From: Clostridiales bacterium
GTDB taxonomy: Bacteria > Bacillota > Clostridia > Lachnospirales > Lachnospiraceae
Length of the DNA: 38,986 bases
Assembly: GCA_014799595.1 (NCBI GenBank)
Contig: JAAVHR010000058.1
Span: 1-38,986 of the forward strand
Direction: 5' to 3'
The stretch's first letter is position 1; each line of letters starts with the position of its first letter. The notes below the pieces were generated by a model that did no database searches, was not told where the DNA came from, and worked only from the letters and a program-made list of their open reading frames with translations. Shown piece by piece: positions 19,005 to 27,889 of the stretch. A program made the translations under genes and the position numbers.

Positions 19005-19026
19005 AATAATGTAGGTTTGTAACAGA

Positions 19027-19659
19027 TTACAACACAGTCTTTAAATAATAAATCGCAAGCTGTGTTCTATCCCTTAAATCTAATTTTTCCAATATCGTAC
19101 TAATATAGTTGCGGACAGTACCTTCGCTTAAGAATAGCACTTCACTAATTTCCTTATTGTTTAAGCCTTTGGCAACCTGTTCCATAATAGAAAGTTCCTT
19201 TGGGGTCAACGAAGGGTCTATTTGTGGTGGGGCAGCAGGTGTTTCTGTCTGCTGCATAAGGGTAGGGATTTTGGAAACAATCTCCCCGCCAAATACACTT
19301 TGCCCACTGTATACAGCCTTAATAGAGGGAATAATGCATTCAAAATCCTGTTTGATAAGATAACCTCTGGCACCAAGATAAAGTGCCTTAATAATATAAT
19401 CATCATCAGAAAAAGTGGTGAGAAATAAAATACGGGCATCCTTATGGGTGTCAAAGATTTCTTTTGCCGCATCCAGACCATTCATTTCTTCCATGCGGAT
19501 ATCCATAAGCAGAACATCAGGATGATGTTCATTATAAAGGCGGATGGCATCTTTTCCATTATTGCCCATAGCAACGACTTCAATGTCATCATCAGATTCT
19601 AAGATGGTTTTTAAAGACAAAGTTACAAACTTATCATCATCTACTACAAGTACTTTCAT
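19027..19659 (-). CDS. Response regulator, NarL/LuxR family
   Basis: MKVLVVDDDKFV, DVLLMDIRMEEMNG, and LuxR HTH LTPKELSIMEQVAKGLNNKEISEVLFLSEGTVRNYISTILEKL. Confidence 0.95.
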   Translation of the reverse strand: MKVLVVDDDKFVTLSLKTILESDDDIEVVAMGNNGKDAIRLYNEHHPDVLLMDIRMEEMNGLDAAKEIFDTHKDARILFLTTFSDDDYIIKALYLGARGYLIKQDFECIIPSIKAVYSGQSVFGGEIVSKIPTLMQQTETPAAPPQIDPSLTPKELSIMEQVAKGLNNKEISEVLFLSEGTVRNYISTILEKLDLRDRTQLAIYYLKTVL

Positions 19660-19689
19660 ATAAAATATCACCTTTCTAAAGGAACTATT

Positions 19690-19836
19690 GTTACTGTTCA
19701 CACCTACAGTGCAAACAGTAACAGAATCCAGCCTATTTATAATTCGCCTTCAGCGAAAGGTTGGATTCTTTGTCTACCACTACTTGTTCTTACGTACTTT
19801 GCAGCAAGTGCAAAGTACTACCTGTGAACAGTAACG
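19690..19836 (-). repeat. Modular element, subfamily C
   Basis: Minus strand: GTTACTGTTCACAGGTAG, X TACTTTGCA-CTTGC-TGCAAAGTA, CGTAAGAACAAGTA.., Y GAATCCA..TTCGCTGAAGGCGAA..TGGATTC, end GTGAACAGTAAC. Same layout with different stems. Confidence 0.85.
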
Positions 19837-19841
19837 AAATA

Positions 19842-20960
19842 TTACCTTGGTTTCTGGATAATAATGAAAATCCGAAATCCATTGTCTGAAGTAATATGAA
19901 TGGTTCCACCAAGGGCAGTTACCCTTTCACGCATGTTATCAAGTCCCATACCATGATTGCTATTTATGTCATTTGTTTGGCTGAAGTTAGATGTTCCATT
20001 ATCCTGAACCAGTAATTGGTAAAGGGCTGGATGTTCTCTAATGGTAATTTCCATTGCGTTTCCGTTACTATGCTTTATCGTATTAGTCATTGCTTCTTTT
20101 AAAATAGCAAGAAAACAGTATTTTATATCCTTGGAGGCATGGTTAGACATGTCATAATCCAATTTTACATCTAAATTTGGAAATTCTTTTGTCATATTAA
20201 GAATCATTAACTCTAAATCCAAAGATTCGTCCCGTAAATCATGTACACTTTCCCGAATACTAGTCATGGCAGTATTTAGAGTATCCTTTAAATTGCTTAA
20301 AGGTTCATCTAATGTTTCATTTTTGTTAATGGTCAAAATTGCCCCTAACTGCAAAATAGAGCGGGAGAGCATGTGACCTACGTTGTCATGGATTTCCCTT
20401 GCAATACGGTTTCGCTCTGCAAGGGTGGCAAGATGTATTTCCCTATCCTGTTCCATACGTTGCTTTTTTTGATTACGCTGTAAACTTTGCTGCATATAAG
20501 AATGTACATCATGAATTTGGTGATTGCTTTCTTTTAGGGAAATTATTTGGTTTGTTTTTCTCACAAGCATATAGGCAAGAATACAAAAGCAAATTATAAA
20601 GAAATAGCCATTTAATGAGAGATAATCCGATGTAAATCCATATTTTATATAAACTATAACAAAAAGAACAATAAAAATCAATTCTGTGATATACGATTGT
20701 AAAGCACCCTTGGGATGTAAATATTTAAAAACATATAGGAACATGGGAAGGTAGAAAAAATAAACAGGAGAAAGTAAGGTACATAGCACAAATAGTCCCA
20801 CTGTAATTAGTGAGACGTATTTGTTGCTAAAATAGTATGCAAGACAACCCAAAATTAAAGTAATTAGCATAGAAATAATGGATTGTGTAGTTAAGTGGTT
20901 AACTAAAATATATAGAGTAGAACAAATATATATAATAATAATATCAATAAGTGAATTCAT
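19842..20960 (-). CDS. Sensor histidine kinase (HisKA_3 type)
   Basis: ERNRIAREIHDNVGHMLSRSILQLG; HATPase motifs HGMGLDNMRERV; N-terminal TM helices. Confidence 0.92.
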   Translation of the reverse strand: MNSLIDIIIIYICSTLYILVNHLTTQSIISMLITLILGCLAYYFSNKYVSLITVGLFVLCTLLSPVYFFYLPMFLYVFKYLHPKGALQSYITELIFIVLFVIVYIKYGFTSDYLSLNGYFFIICFCILAYMLVRKTNQIISLKESNHQIHDVHSYMQQSLQRNQKKQRMEQDREIHLATLAERNRIAREIHDNVGHMLSRSILQLGAILTINKNETLDEPLSNLKDTLNTAMTSIRESVHDLRDESLDLELMILNMTKEFPNLDVKLDYDMSNHASKDIKYCFLAILKEAMTNTIKHSNGNAMEITIREHPALYQLLVQDNGTSNFSQTNDINSNHGMGLDNMRERVTALGGTIHITSDNGFRIFIIIQKPR

Positions 20961-20968
20961 AAAATTCT

Positions 20969-22132
20969 TTAACTCTCCTGCTGTTTTTTTGCAGCTACAA
21001 GTCCAATACAAAACAGAGCCAAGGCAAATAGTAGCTGAATTAGTAAATTCTCTGATATAGCTGAAAGAGAATGGGTTAGGTTATCTGTTCCTGTAGAAAT
21101 TATATCAAGTGACTGACTGTACCAATAGGAGGGCATAAGTTTTGCAACGGATTGCATGTTACTTCCTAAAACGGAAACAGGGACAAAAATTCCACCCAGA
21201 AATGCAATTGCCAAAGGAGTAACTACAGAAAAGCCCAAAACACTGGCATGTTGTTTGAAAAGATTACCAGCCATAAAAGCCAAACTAACAGATACAATGG
21301 CAAAACACATAGTATTTATTATATATAACAAAAAGCTTTCTGTTGTCAAGTCCTTATGGAATAAGATAAATGCAATCAAGTTAAAAATTCCCACAGTAAT
21401 AACGGCACAAAGCACAACTCCTATTGCTAATTGTATATTGTGGCTGTGAAAGGTCTGAGAAGAAATGGTAATACGGTTTTTCAGGCTTTTTTTTCGAAAT
21501 ACAACTAAAATGGGACTTACAGCAGTAATGAGAATTCCTACAAAAACATAAGCAAGAATATTGTAAAAGTTAAAAATTGCTGAATAGTCATTTGTTGTTT
21601 CTTTTGTTTGTAATTCACTCAAAAGAGAAACTTTTGTGGTATCCTCTAAGATAGGCTCTATTTTTTGAATGGCAGAATTCAAATCGTCACCACAGGAAAG
21701 ATAAGTATGCAATGTAGCAAAATAGCTGTCAATTTTCCGGTCAAATAAAAATCCAAAGGAGGAATCCTGTAACTTAATATTTTCTGTTTTGGGTTTTTTA
21801 CCTGTCTTGATGTCATTTTCAAATCCTTTTGGAATAATAAGTGCATAGTAAATTTTACGGTAGTACATAGCGTTACGGATATCATCCATATTATCATCAA
21901 ATTCTATAAAACTGTTATCCTTTGATAGATAAGAAAGAAGAGCCTTGGAAAGTTCACTATTGTCCCGGTCAATAATAGTAAAATTTACGTTACTTGAGCC
22001 AAAGGCATTAGGAACATCGCCGTCAGATGTAGCTGTGGTAATAATTGCCAAGAGAATAAAAATACCAAAGTAAACCCCTATACTTATAGAATTTTTCTTG
22101 AGTATTTTATAAAAAGCCTTAAAGGTTTGCAT
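20969..22132 (-). CDS. ABC-2 type transporter permease
   Basis: N-terminal TM, large extracytoplasmic domain, C-terminal TM cluster; adjacent to ABC ATPase. Confidence 0.88.
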   Translation of the reverse strand: MQTFKAFYKILKKNSISIGVYFGIFILLAIITTATSDGDVPNAFGSSNVNFTIIDRDNSELSKALLSYLSKDNSFIEFDDNMDDIRNAMYYRKIYYALIIPKGFENDIKTGKKPKTENIKLQDSSFGFLFDRKIDSYFATLHTYLSCGDDLNSAIQKIEPILEDTTKVSLLSELQTKETTNDYSAIFNFYNILAYVFVGILITAVSPILVVFRKKSLKNRITISSQTFHSHNIQLAIGVVLCAVITVGIFNLIAFILFHKDLTTESFLLYIINTMCFAIVSVSLAFMAGNLFKQHASVLGFSVVTPLAIAFLGGIFVPVSVLGSNMQSVAKLMPSYWYSQSLDIISTGTDNLTHSLSAISENLLIQLLFALALFCIGLVAAKKQQES

Positions 22133-23291
22133 ATTTTTCCCTCCTTAATATAAGAATAGCAGCAATAAATAATAGAATATTCCATACCAATAATGATAGA
22201 ATACAAACATGAAATCTTCCGGCATCATCAAACACACAAGTATATTGATAGCAGTCGCTAATAATGGCAGCAGGATTAATTCTGTTGAAAATTGGCAGAT
22301 TGCATTCCATAATGTATTTCATTTCGCCAACCATAAGACCAGCAAAAAAGTTGGATGTCAATACAACAGCAGTTACAATGCTTTCTTTAAAGCGATGTTC
22401 ACCTTTTAGAAATACACCAAGAAAATAGCCTATAGAGACTCCAACCATATTGGAACACAGACCAATTAATATAAGTTTACCAAGGTTGTTTCCTAGATTA
22501 ATACCTAAGATTTGTGTTAGATAAAAAAGAAGTAAAAAATATATTCCCATTTCTATAGTTAGTGCAGCACCAAAGTCGGATAAGACTGCCAGTAATTTTG
22601 AGGTTGGCGAAATACTTCTTCTTGCACCTACAATAGATTGATCTGCCTGTAACTGTTTGGTATTTTCTAATCCCAAGTTTGCTCCATAAAGACAGGTCAT
22701 AGCAATGAGAGCAAAGAAATATTGTGCATATATATCTGTATTTTGAGTGCTGAGGGGAAGCTCTTTACGAAATGAAGACTCACTAAAAAGTGCTTTCGTA
22801 GCTTGTTCCAGTTTTTCCGGACTGCTCATGGCAATATCAGAAAGAACTGCTGTATTTCTTTTACAAGTATCAAGAATCTCTTTTAGGATAGTTTGATCAA
22901 TTCCGCTATCTTTAACAATAAGAGATAATTCTCTGTTTTTCTCATCTACTGTGATAATACCAGTTATGGTACCTTCTTCTAAAGCATCTTCTCCCTTTTG
23001 AAAATCCATTTCTTTAGCAGTAATATAATTTTCTTCAGAAAGAGTGTCTATCATTTCAAAAAGATAAGAAAGATTCTCTGAATTATGTAACTCATCTATA
23101 GACACTTTTGAGGTACTGGTGGTAGTGATTGCCACAGGGATAGTATTAATAGATTCCGTTTTTTCTGTGATACTGGAGAATGCCATATAAAATAAAGTAC
23201 CTAAAATAAAAGGAAATGCCATATTCCAGAACAGAAGAGTTTTATTTTTAAATAATATCTTCAATCTGTTTTTATATAAATGCCAAAACAT
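22119..23291 (-). CDS. ABC-2 type transporter permease
   Basis: Same topology; overlaps the next permease by 14 nt. Confidence 0.88.
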   Translation of the reverse strand: MFWHLYKNRLKILFKNKTLLFWNMAFPFILGTLFYMAFSSITEKTESINTIPVAITTTSTSKVSIDELHNSENLSYLFEMIDTLSEENYITAKEMDFQKGEDALEEGTITGIITVDEKNRELSLIVKDSGIDQTILKEILDTCKRNTAVLSDIAMSSPEKLEQATKALFSESSFRKELPLSTQNTDIYAQYFFALIAMTCLYGANLGLENTKQLQADQSIVGARRSISPTSKLLAVLSDFGAALTIEMGIYFLLLFYLTQILGINLGNNLGKLILIGLCSNMVGVSIGYFLGVFLKGEHRFKESIVTAVVLTSNFFAGLMVGEMKYIMECNLPIFNRINPAAIISDCYQYTCVFDDAGRFHVCILSLLVWNILLFIAAILILRREKYANL

Positions 23292-23323
23292 AATTTACCC
23301 CTTTCTTAATTGTTGGTATCTCT

Positions 23324-23459
23324 GTAACTATTCAGGTAGAAACACGCATTTACTGCGTGTTTACGTAGTAAAATGTAAATTTTGATTGTTCTAAGCCCTT
23401 CGCCGAAGGCGAATTTTTATGGGCTTAGAACGTAACTGTTCATGGTTCTGAACAGTTAC
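23324..23459 (+). repeat. Modular element, subfamily B copy 3
   Basis: GTAACTATTCAGGTAG-AAACACGCA-TTTAC-TGCGTGTTT-ACGTA.., GTTCTAAGCCC-TTCGCCGAAGGCGAA-..GGGCTTAGAAC, Z. Confidence 0.92.
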
Positions 23460-24403
23460 GTATCTCTTAGTTCTTTTCCGGTAATTTCAAGAAATACATC
23501 ATTTAAAGTTGGAAGTTCGGAATATATTCTGCCAAAAGAAATATTTTTTTCTTTTAAAAACTCCATTAAGCGGACAAGATTACGCTGGCCTTTCGTATAG
23601 AATACATTTAAATAATTATCTTTATATTCTACTTTATATACATGAGGAAGTTGTTTAATTTCAGGTAGAAGTTCTTCTTTAAAGGAAAGAATTTCTATTT
23701 GTATGGTTTCGCCAGCCTTAATCATATCTTTTAATTCTTCCTTTGTGCCTAAGGCGATATTCCGTCCAGTGTCTACAATGGCAATCCGTGTGCAGATTTG
23801 TTCCACTTCCTCCATATAATGTGAAGTATAAATAATGGTTGCCCCCTCTTGATTCAGTTGTTGAATGCCTTCCAAAATTTTGTTTCTGCTTTGAGGGTCA
23901 ACGGCAACTGTTGGTTCATCTAAGATAATTAACTTTGGCTTGTGGGCAATTCCACAGGCAATATTTAAACGTCTTAAAAGACCACCGGATAATTTCTTTG
24001 GAGGAAATTTGCGAAAATCTTCCAGACCAGTAAAGACAATGGCATCTTCTACATATTTTTTTCTAGTAGCTTTGTCTTTAATATAAAGCCCACAGAAATA
24101 ATCAATATTTTCATATACTGTCAATTCCTCAAATACTCCCACATCCTGAAAGACCACACCAACTTTTTTCTTTAATTCATAGCTATTTGGTTTTATGGTT
24201 TCACCAAATACTTTAATGCTTCCCTTATCATATTTCAGCAATCCCAGAAGACAGTTGATAGTGGTGGATTTACCAGAACCATTGGGACCTAGAAGTCCAA
24301 ATACTTCTCCTTCTTTGATTTCTAAATTAAAGTGGTCTAGTGCCACTAGTTCCTTGTATCGTTTTACTAAATCTTTAATTTCTACTATTGTTTTTTCACT
24401 CAT
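23456..24403 (-). CDS. ABC transporter ATP-binding protein
   Basis: LLGPNGSGKSTTINCLLGLL, KLSGGLLRRLNIACGIAHKPKLIILDEPTVAVDP. Confidence 0.95.
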   Translation of the reverse strand: MSEKTIVEIKDLVKRYKELVALDHFNLEIKEGEVFGLLGPNGSGKSTTINCLLGLLKYDKGSIKVFGETIKPNSYELKKKVGVVFQDVGVFEELTVYENIDYFCGLYIKDKATRKKYVEDAIVFTGLEDFRKFPPKKLSGGLLRRLNIACGIAHKPKLIILDEPTVAVDPQSRNKILEGIQQLNQEGATIIYTSHYMEEVEQICTRIAIVDTGRNIALGTKEELKDMIKAGETIQIEILSFKEELLPEIKQLPHVYKVEYKDNYLNVFYTKGQRNLVRLMEFLKEKNISFGRIYSELPTLNDVFLEITGKELRDT

Positions 24404-24428
24404 AATATCCTCCATTTGATATATCCTC

Positions 24429-24535
24429 AATTATTCACGTCCTATATTGCAGACTGCTGCTATCGCAGCTAGGAGCTGCTTGACAGCAGCACCTGTCTGC
24501 AATCATCGTCAATTAATCTATTAAGCATGAATAAT
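24429..24535 (+). repeat. Family D intergenic repeat, short form
   Basis: AATTATTCACGTCCTATATTGCAGACTGCTGCTATCGCAGCTAGGAGCTGCTTGACAGCAGCACCTGTCTGCAAT..GCATGAATAATC; inverted match to 6959-7128. Confidence 0.8.
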
Positions 24536-24628
24536 CCCGGTATATCACTATAATTTAGCCAAAAACTGATATGCCACCTTTTGTGACATTATCATAGTTA
24601 TAAAGCTCCATAACTAAATGATAACCAT

Positions 24629-24693
24629 ATTATATAGGAGAGAAATACAAAAGATAAGTTACAAGAATCATAAAATTATATGACATTTGTCAT
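24629..24693 (-). promoter_or_regulatory. Promoter of the ABC/HK/RR operon with candidate response-regulator dyad
   Basis: Minus-strand TATAAT at 24634-24629 with no good -35; perfect dyad ATGACATTTGTCAT at 24680-24693, about 60 nt upstream of the predicted start. Confidence 0.55.
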
Positions 24694-24734
24694 AAGTCCA
24701 CTTGTCTGACTAATTATTTATTTAATAAAAGAAA

Positions 24735-24777
24735 GTAAAAAAAGACCTTCTTTTATTAAATAAAAGAAAGCCTTTTT
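24735..24777. terminator. Bidirectional terminator between padR and the ABC operon
   Basis: AAAAAAAGACCTTCTTTTATT-AAATAAAAGAAAGCCTTTTTTT. Confidence 0.65.
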
Positions 24778-25081
24778 TAAGTCCAAAGGAGCATATAAAG
24801 ATAATTATACCTATATTGAAATCAAAATATAACACCAGTTGGACTACAAGTCATTTTAATAAAATATTAATAGATTGTTCTATACCAGAAAGGAAAGATA
24901 ACATAGAAGTTACCTTTTAGTGCCTGATATTGTAGACATCTGGTACATTTGACAGAAGTGCCATCATAAGCAAAATCTGCCCCACGATTGGTGCTAAATT
25001 CCATACCAGAAAAAGATATCTCTTTTCCTGATATGGAAATGCATAAGTACAAATAAATGTATGGATTAATTTACTATAATA

Positions 25082-25444
25082 CTATTCCTTTGCATTTCCT
25101 TTTGTACCTTCAATTGCCTTAAGAGTAGCAAGAACACTTGTTGTTAAATTGTGATAGTTTTCCAAAAGTTCGGAAACATAAGCAACCCCAGATTCTTCTA
25201 AGTGATAGTATATACGGGTTCTTTTACGACCCACTAGTTTAGAATATTCTGTAATATATCCTTCTCTTTCCAGCTTATAAATTGCAGTATACACTGTATT
25301 TAAAGGGATGGATAGTGTTTCATTTGATAACTCTTGAATTGTTTTTTCGATCTCATAGGCATAAGAATCTTCAACGGATAAAATATCCAAAATTAATAAA
25401 TCTGTAATACCATTTAATAGGGGATTTCTGTTTGCCATATACAT
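25082..25444 (-). CDS. PadR family transcriptional regulator
   Basis: LLILDILSVEDSYAYEIEKTIQELSNETLSIPLNTVYTAIYKLEREGYITEY. Confidence 0.92.
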   Translation of the reverse strand: MYMANRNPLLNGITDLLILDILSVEDSYAYEIEKTIQELSNETLSIPLNTVYTAIYKLEREGYITEYSKLVGRKRTRIYYHLEESGVAYVSELLENYHNLTTSVLATLKAIEGTKGNAKE

Positions 25445-25632
25445 ACTCCTTTGTGTTTTTTATTATGTATCTGATTATAACATAAATAAAACAATAATAC
25501 AATACTTTATTTAAAAAAAATTTTTTTTTATATCTTTTAAAAGATAAAGCATTTAATAACTCTTTGTTTTACCAAACTGATTTTTTAAGTTTGTATGTGT
25601 TTTGTAACGCTGTTTTCTATTTATCCATACAC

Positions 25633-25683
25633 TTGACAGAAAAAGGAAGATTCGATATACTGGAAGAAAGTTCACTAGTGAAC
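25633..25683 (+). promoter_or_regulatory. Promoter with palindromic operator for the MarR gene
   Basis: TTGACA (25633-25638), 17 nt, TATACT (25656-25661); palindrome GTTCACTAGTGAAC (25670-25683). Confidence 0.8.
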
Positions 25684-25697
25684 AAATGGAGGATGTC

Positions 25698-26129
25698 ATG
25701 GAAACAAGTGAGATTGTTTTATCGGGAATACAGTTGAAGAAACTTATGGAACATATGGAATTACCCATTATGGAAAAATATCAATTAAGACCAGTGGAAC
25801 TGGATATTTTGGTTTTTTTGTATCATTCAAAGGGAAATACTGCTAAAGAAATTATGAAAAAAAAGTGTATTTCTAAGGCACACATTTCCAAATCAATTGA
25901 TAACTTATATTCTAAAGGTTATGTGAAATTAATGGAGGATACAAAAGATCATAGGGTAATACATATTGAATTGACAAATTCTGCCAATCAGGTTGCACAG
26001 GAGACTATACAAATGTATGAAGCATGCAGAGATGTTTTGTTAAAAGATATTTCTCCTGAGGAATTTGCATTGGTTAAGAGAGTTACAAAAAAAATGGTGG
26101 AGAATATTAATGAAGTGCTGGGAAGTTGA
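25698..26129 (+). CDS. MarR family transcriptional regulator
   Basis: wHTH AKEIMKKKCISKAHISKSIDNLYSKGYVKLMEDTKDHRVIHIELT; GGAGG at 25688 supports this start. Confidence 0.88.
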   Translation: METSEIVLSGIQLKKLMEHMELPIMEKYQLRPVELDILVFLYHSKGNTAKEIMKKKCISKAHISKSIDNLYSKGYVKLMEDTKDHRVIHIELTNSANQVAQETIQMYEACRDVLLKDISPEEFALVKRVTKKMVENINEVLGS

Positions 26130-26170
26130 AAGTGTTTCACTAGAAATGAATATGTGAAATACATTTTGTT

Positions 26171-26366
26171 GTAGGTATATAGTTCGTTAATGAACTATAT
26201 ACCTACAAAACACCCATGCCTTGTGGACTGAGGCATCACCATAAATATATTCGCATAAGAGTTTTGTAAACGAGGATGCACACAAGTGCAAAAGCAGCAC
26301 TTGGTGCTTTACAAACCTCGCAGCAGAGTGCAAGATTCTACCTAAAAAGAGTGAATATATAGAAAC
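26171..26366 (-). repeat. Modular element, subfamily A copy 5 with a different terminal hairpin
   Basis: Body matches the other A copies, but Z is GTAGGTATATAGTTC-GTTAAT-GAACTATATACCTAC (26171-26206). Confidence 0.85.
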
Positions 26367-26400
26367 AGTAAATGGACACAATACATAAGCAAAAAGTGAG

Positions 26401-26428
26401 ATAACTGTTCATGGTTCTGAACAGTTAC
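26401..26428. repeat. Solo Z hairpin
   Basis: ATAACTGTTCATGGTTCTGAACAGTTAC. Confidence 0.85.
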
Positions 26429-26462
26429 AAAGTGAGAAGGATGAAAGACAGGAGGAATTTAA

Positions 26463-27809
26463 GTGAAGGATATAACAGCATATACAAAACAACAGGTATA
26501 TTTATGTAGGGAGAACAATCAGATTGAAAAAGGGTTATATGACCAGTTTGGGGTGAAAAAAGGATTACGGGATGAGTATGGAAAGGGAGTTTTAACCGGT
26601 CTTACTAATATTTCACAAGTTAAGTCTTTTGAAAAGAAGAATGGGCAGGAGGTTCCTTGTGAAGGAGAATTGCTTTACCGTGGTTATAATGTAAAAGACT
26701 TGGTGAATGGAGCTCATGGCAAACGGTTTATTTTTGAAGAAGCAACCTATCTTCTATTATTTGGTGATTTGCCTAATGATAAACAATTAGAAGAGTTTAA
26801 GAAGATTCTTGTAGATTGTATGGAGTTTCCGGTTAGCTTTACCAGAGATGTTATTATGAAAGCACCTAGTGCAGATATTATGAATTCCATGACACGAAGC
26901 ATTTTAACACTGGCATCTTATGATGAGAGAAAAGAGGATTTGAATATTGACAATGTATTAAGGCAATGCCTGCAGCTTATCAGCACATTTCCAATGATGG
27001 CAGCTTATGGCTATCAGGCATATAATCATTATATTAATGAAGGAAGTATGTTTATACATAATCCAGATGAAAATTTATCCATTGCAGAGAACTTTCTTCG
27101 CATGCTTCGACCAAGTGGAGAATTTACAGAATTAGAGGCCAGAGTGTTGGATGTTGCATTGCTTCTGCACATGGAGCATGGAGCAGGAAATAATTCTACA
27201 TTTACTACAAGAGTGGTAACTTCCGCAGGAACAGATACTTATTCTGCTATTGCGGCTGCTATGTCTTCCCTTAAAGGAAAAAAACATGGTGGTGCAAACC
27301 TTATGGTTATGAATATGATGGATGATATTAAGGCTCATGTGAAAGATTATCATGATAAAGAGGAGATTGCAGCATATTTAAAGAAGATTCTTGGAAAAGA
27401 AGCCTTTGACAAAAGAGGGCTGATATACGGAATGGGACATGCTGTATATTCCCTGTCAGATCCAAGAGAGGTTGTGTTTAAAGGATTTGTGGAGCAGTTG
27501 GCAAAAGCAAAAGGAAAAGACGAAGATTTGCTACTTTATAATAATATAGAAGAAATTGCTCCAAAATTAATTGAACAAAGCCGGAATAATCATAAAAAAA
27601 TCAGCCCGAATGTGGACTTTTACAGCGGATTTGTGTATGATATTCTTAGTATACCAAGAGAGTTGTATACACCGCTTTTTGCCATTGCCCGTGTGGTGGG
27701 ATGGAGTGCTCACCGAATTGAAGAATTGGTGTCCGCAGATAAAATTATCCGTCCGGCTTACAAGAGTCTTGTGATAGCACGAGATTATAAAGAGCGGGTG
27801 GGCAGATAA
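26463..27809 (+). CDS. Citrate synthase
   Basis: LLYRGYNVKDLV, LHMEHGAGNNSTFTTRVVTSAGTDTYSAIAAAMSSLKGKKHGGAN, GMGHAVYSLSDPRE; GTG start. Confidence 0.95.
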   Translation: MKDITAYTKQQVYLCRENNQIEKGLYDQFGVKKGLRDEYGKGVLTGLTNISQVKSFEKKNGQEVPCEGELLYRGYNVKDLVNGAHGKRFIFEEATYLLLFGDLPNDKQLEEFKKILVDCMEFPVSFTRDVIMKAPSADIMNSMTRSILTLASYDERKEDLNIDNVLRQCLQLISTFPMMAAYGYQAYNHYINEGSMFIHNPDENLSIAENFLRMLRPSGEFTELEARVLDVALLLHMEHGAGNNSTFTTRVVTSAGTDTYSAIAAAMSSLKGKKHGGANLMVMNMMDDIKAHVKDYHDKEEIAAYLKKILGKEAFDKRGLIYGMGHAVYSLSDPREVVFKGFVEQLAKAKGKDEDLLLYNNIEEIAPKLIEQSRNNHKKISPNVDFYSGFVYDILSIPRELYTPLFAIARVVGWSAHRIEELVSADKIIRPAYKSLVIARDYKERVGR

Positions 27810-27817
27810 AAAAAGTG

Positions 27818-27846
27818 CTGCCACATTTGCAGATGTGGCAGTTTTT
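27818..27846 (+). terminator. Intrinsic terminator of the citrate synthase gene
   Basis: CTGCCACAT-TTGCAG-ATGTGGCAG followed by TTTTT. Confidence 0.85.
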
Positions 27847-27889
27847 ATATGGTATACTTAAGAATATAAATTTTATAGGAGGTTTTCTT

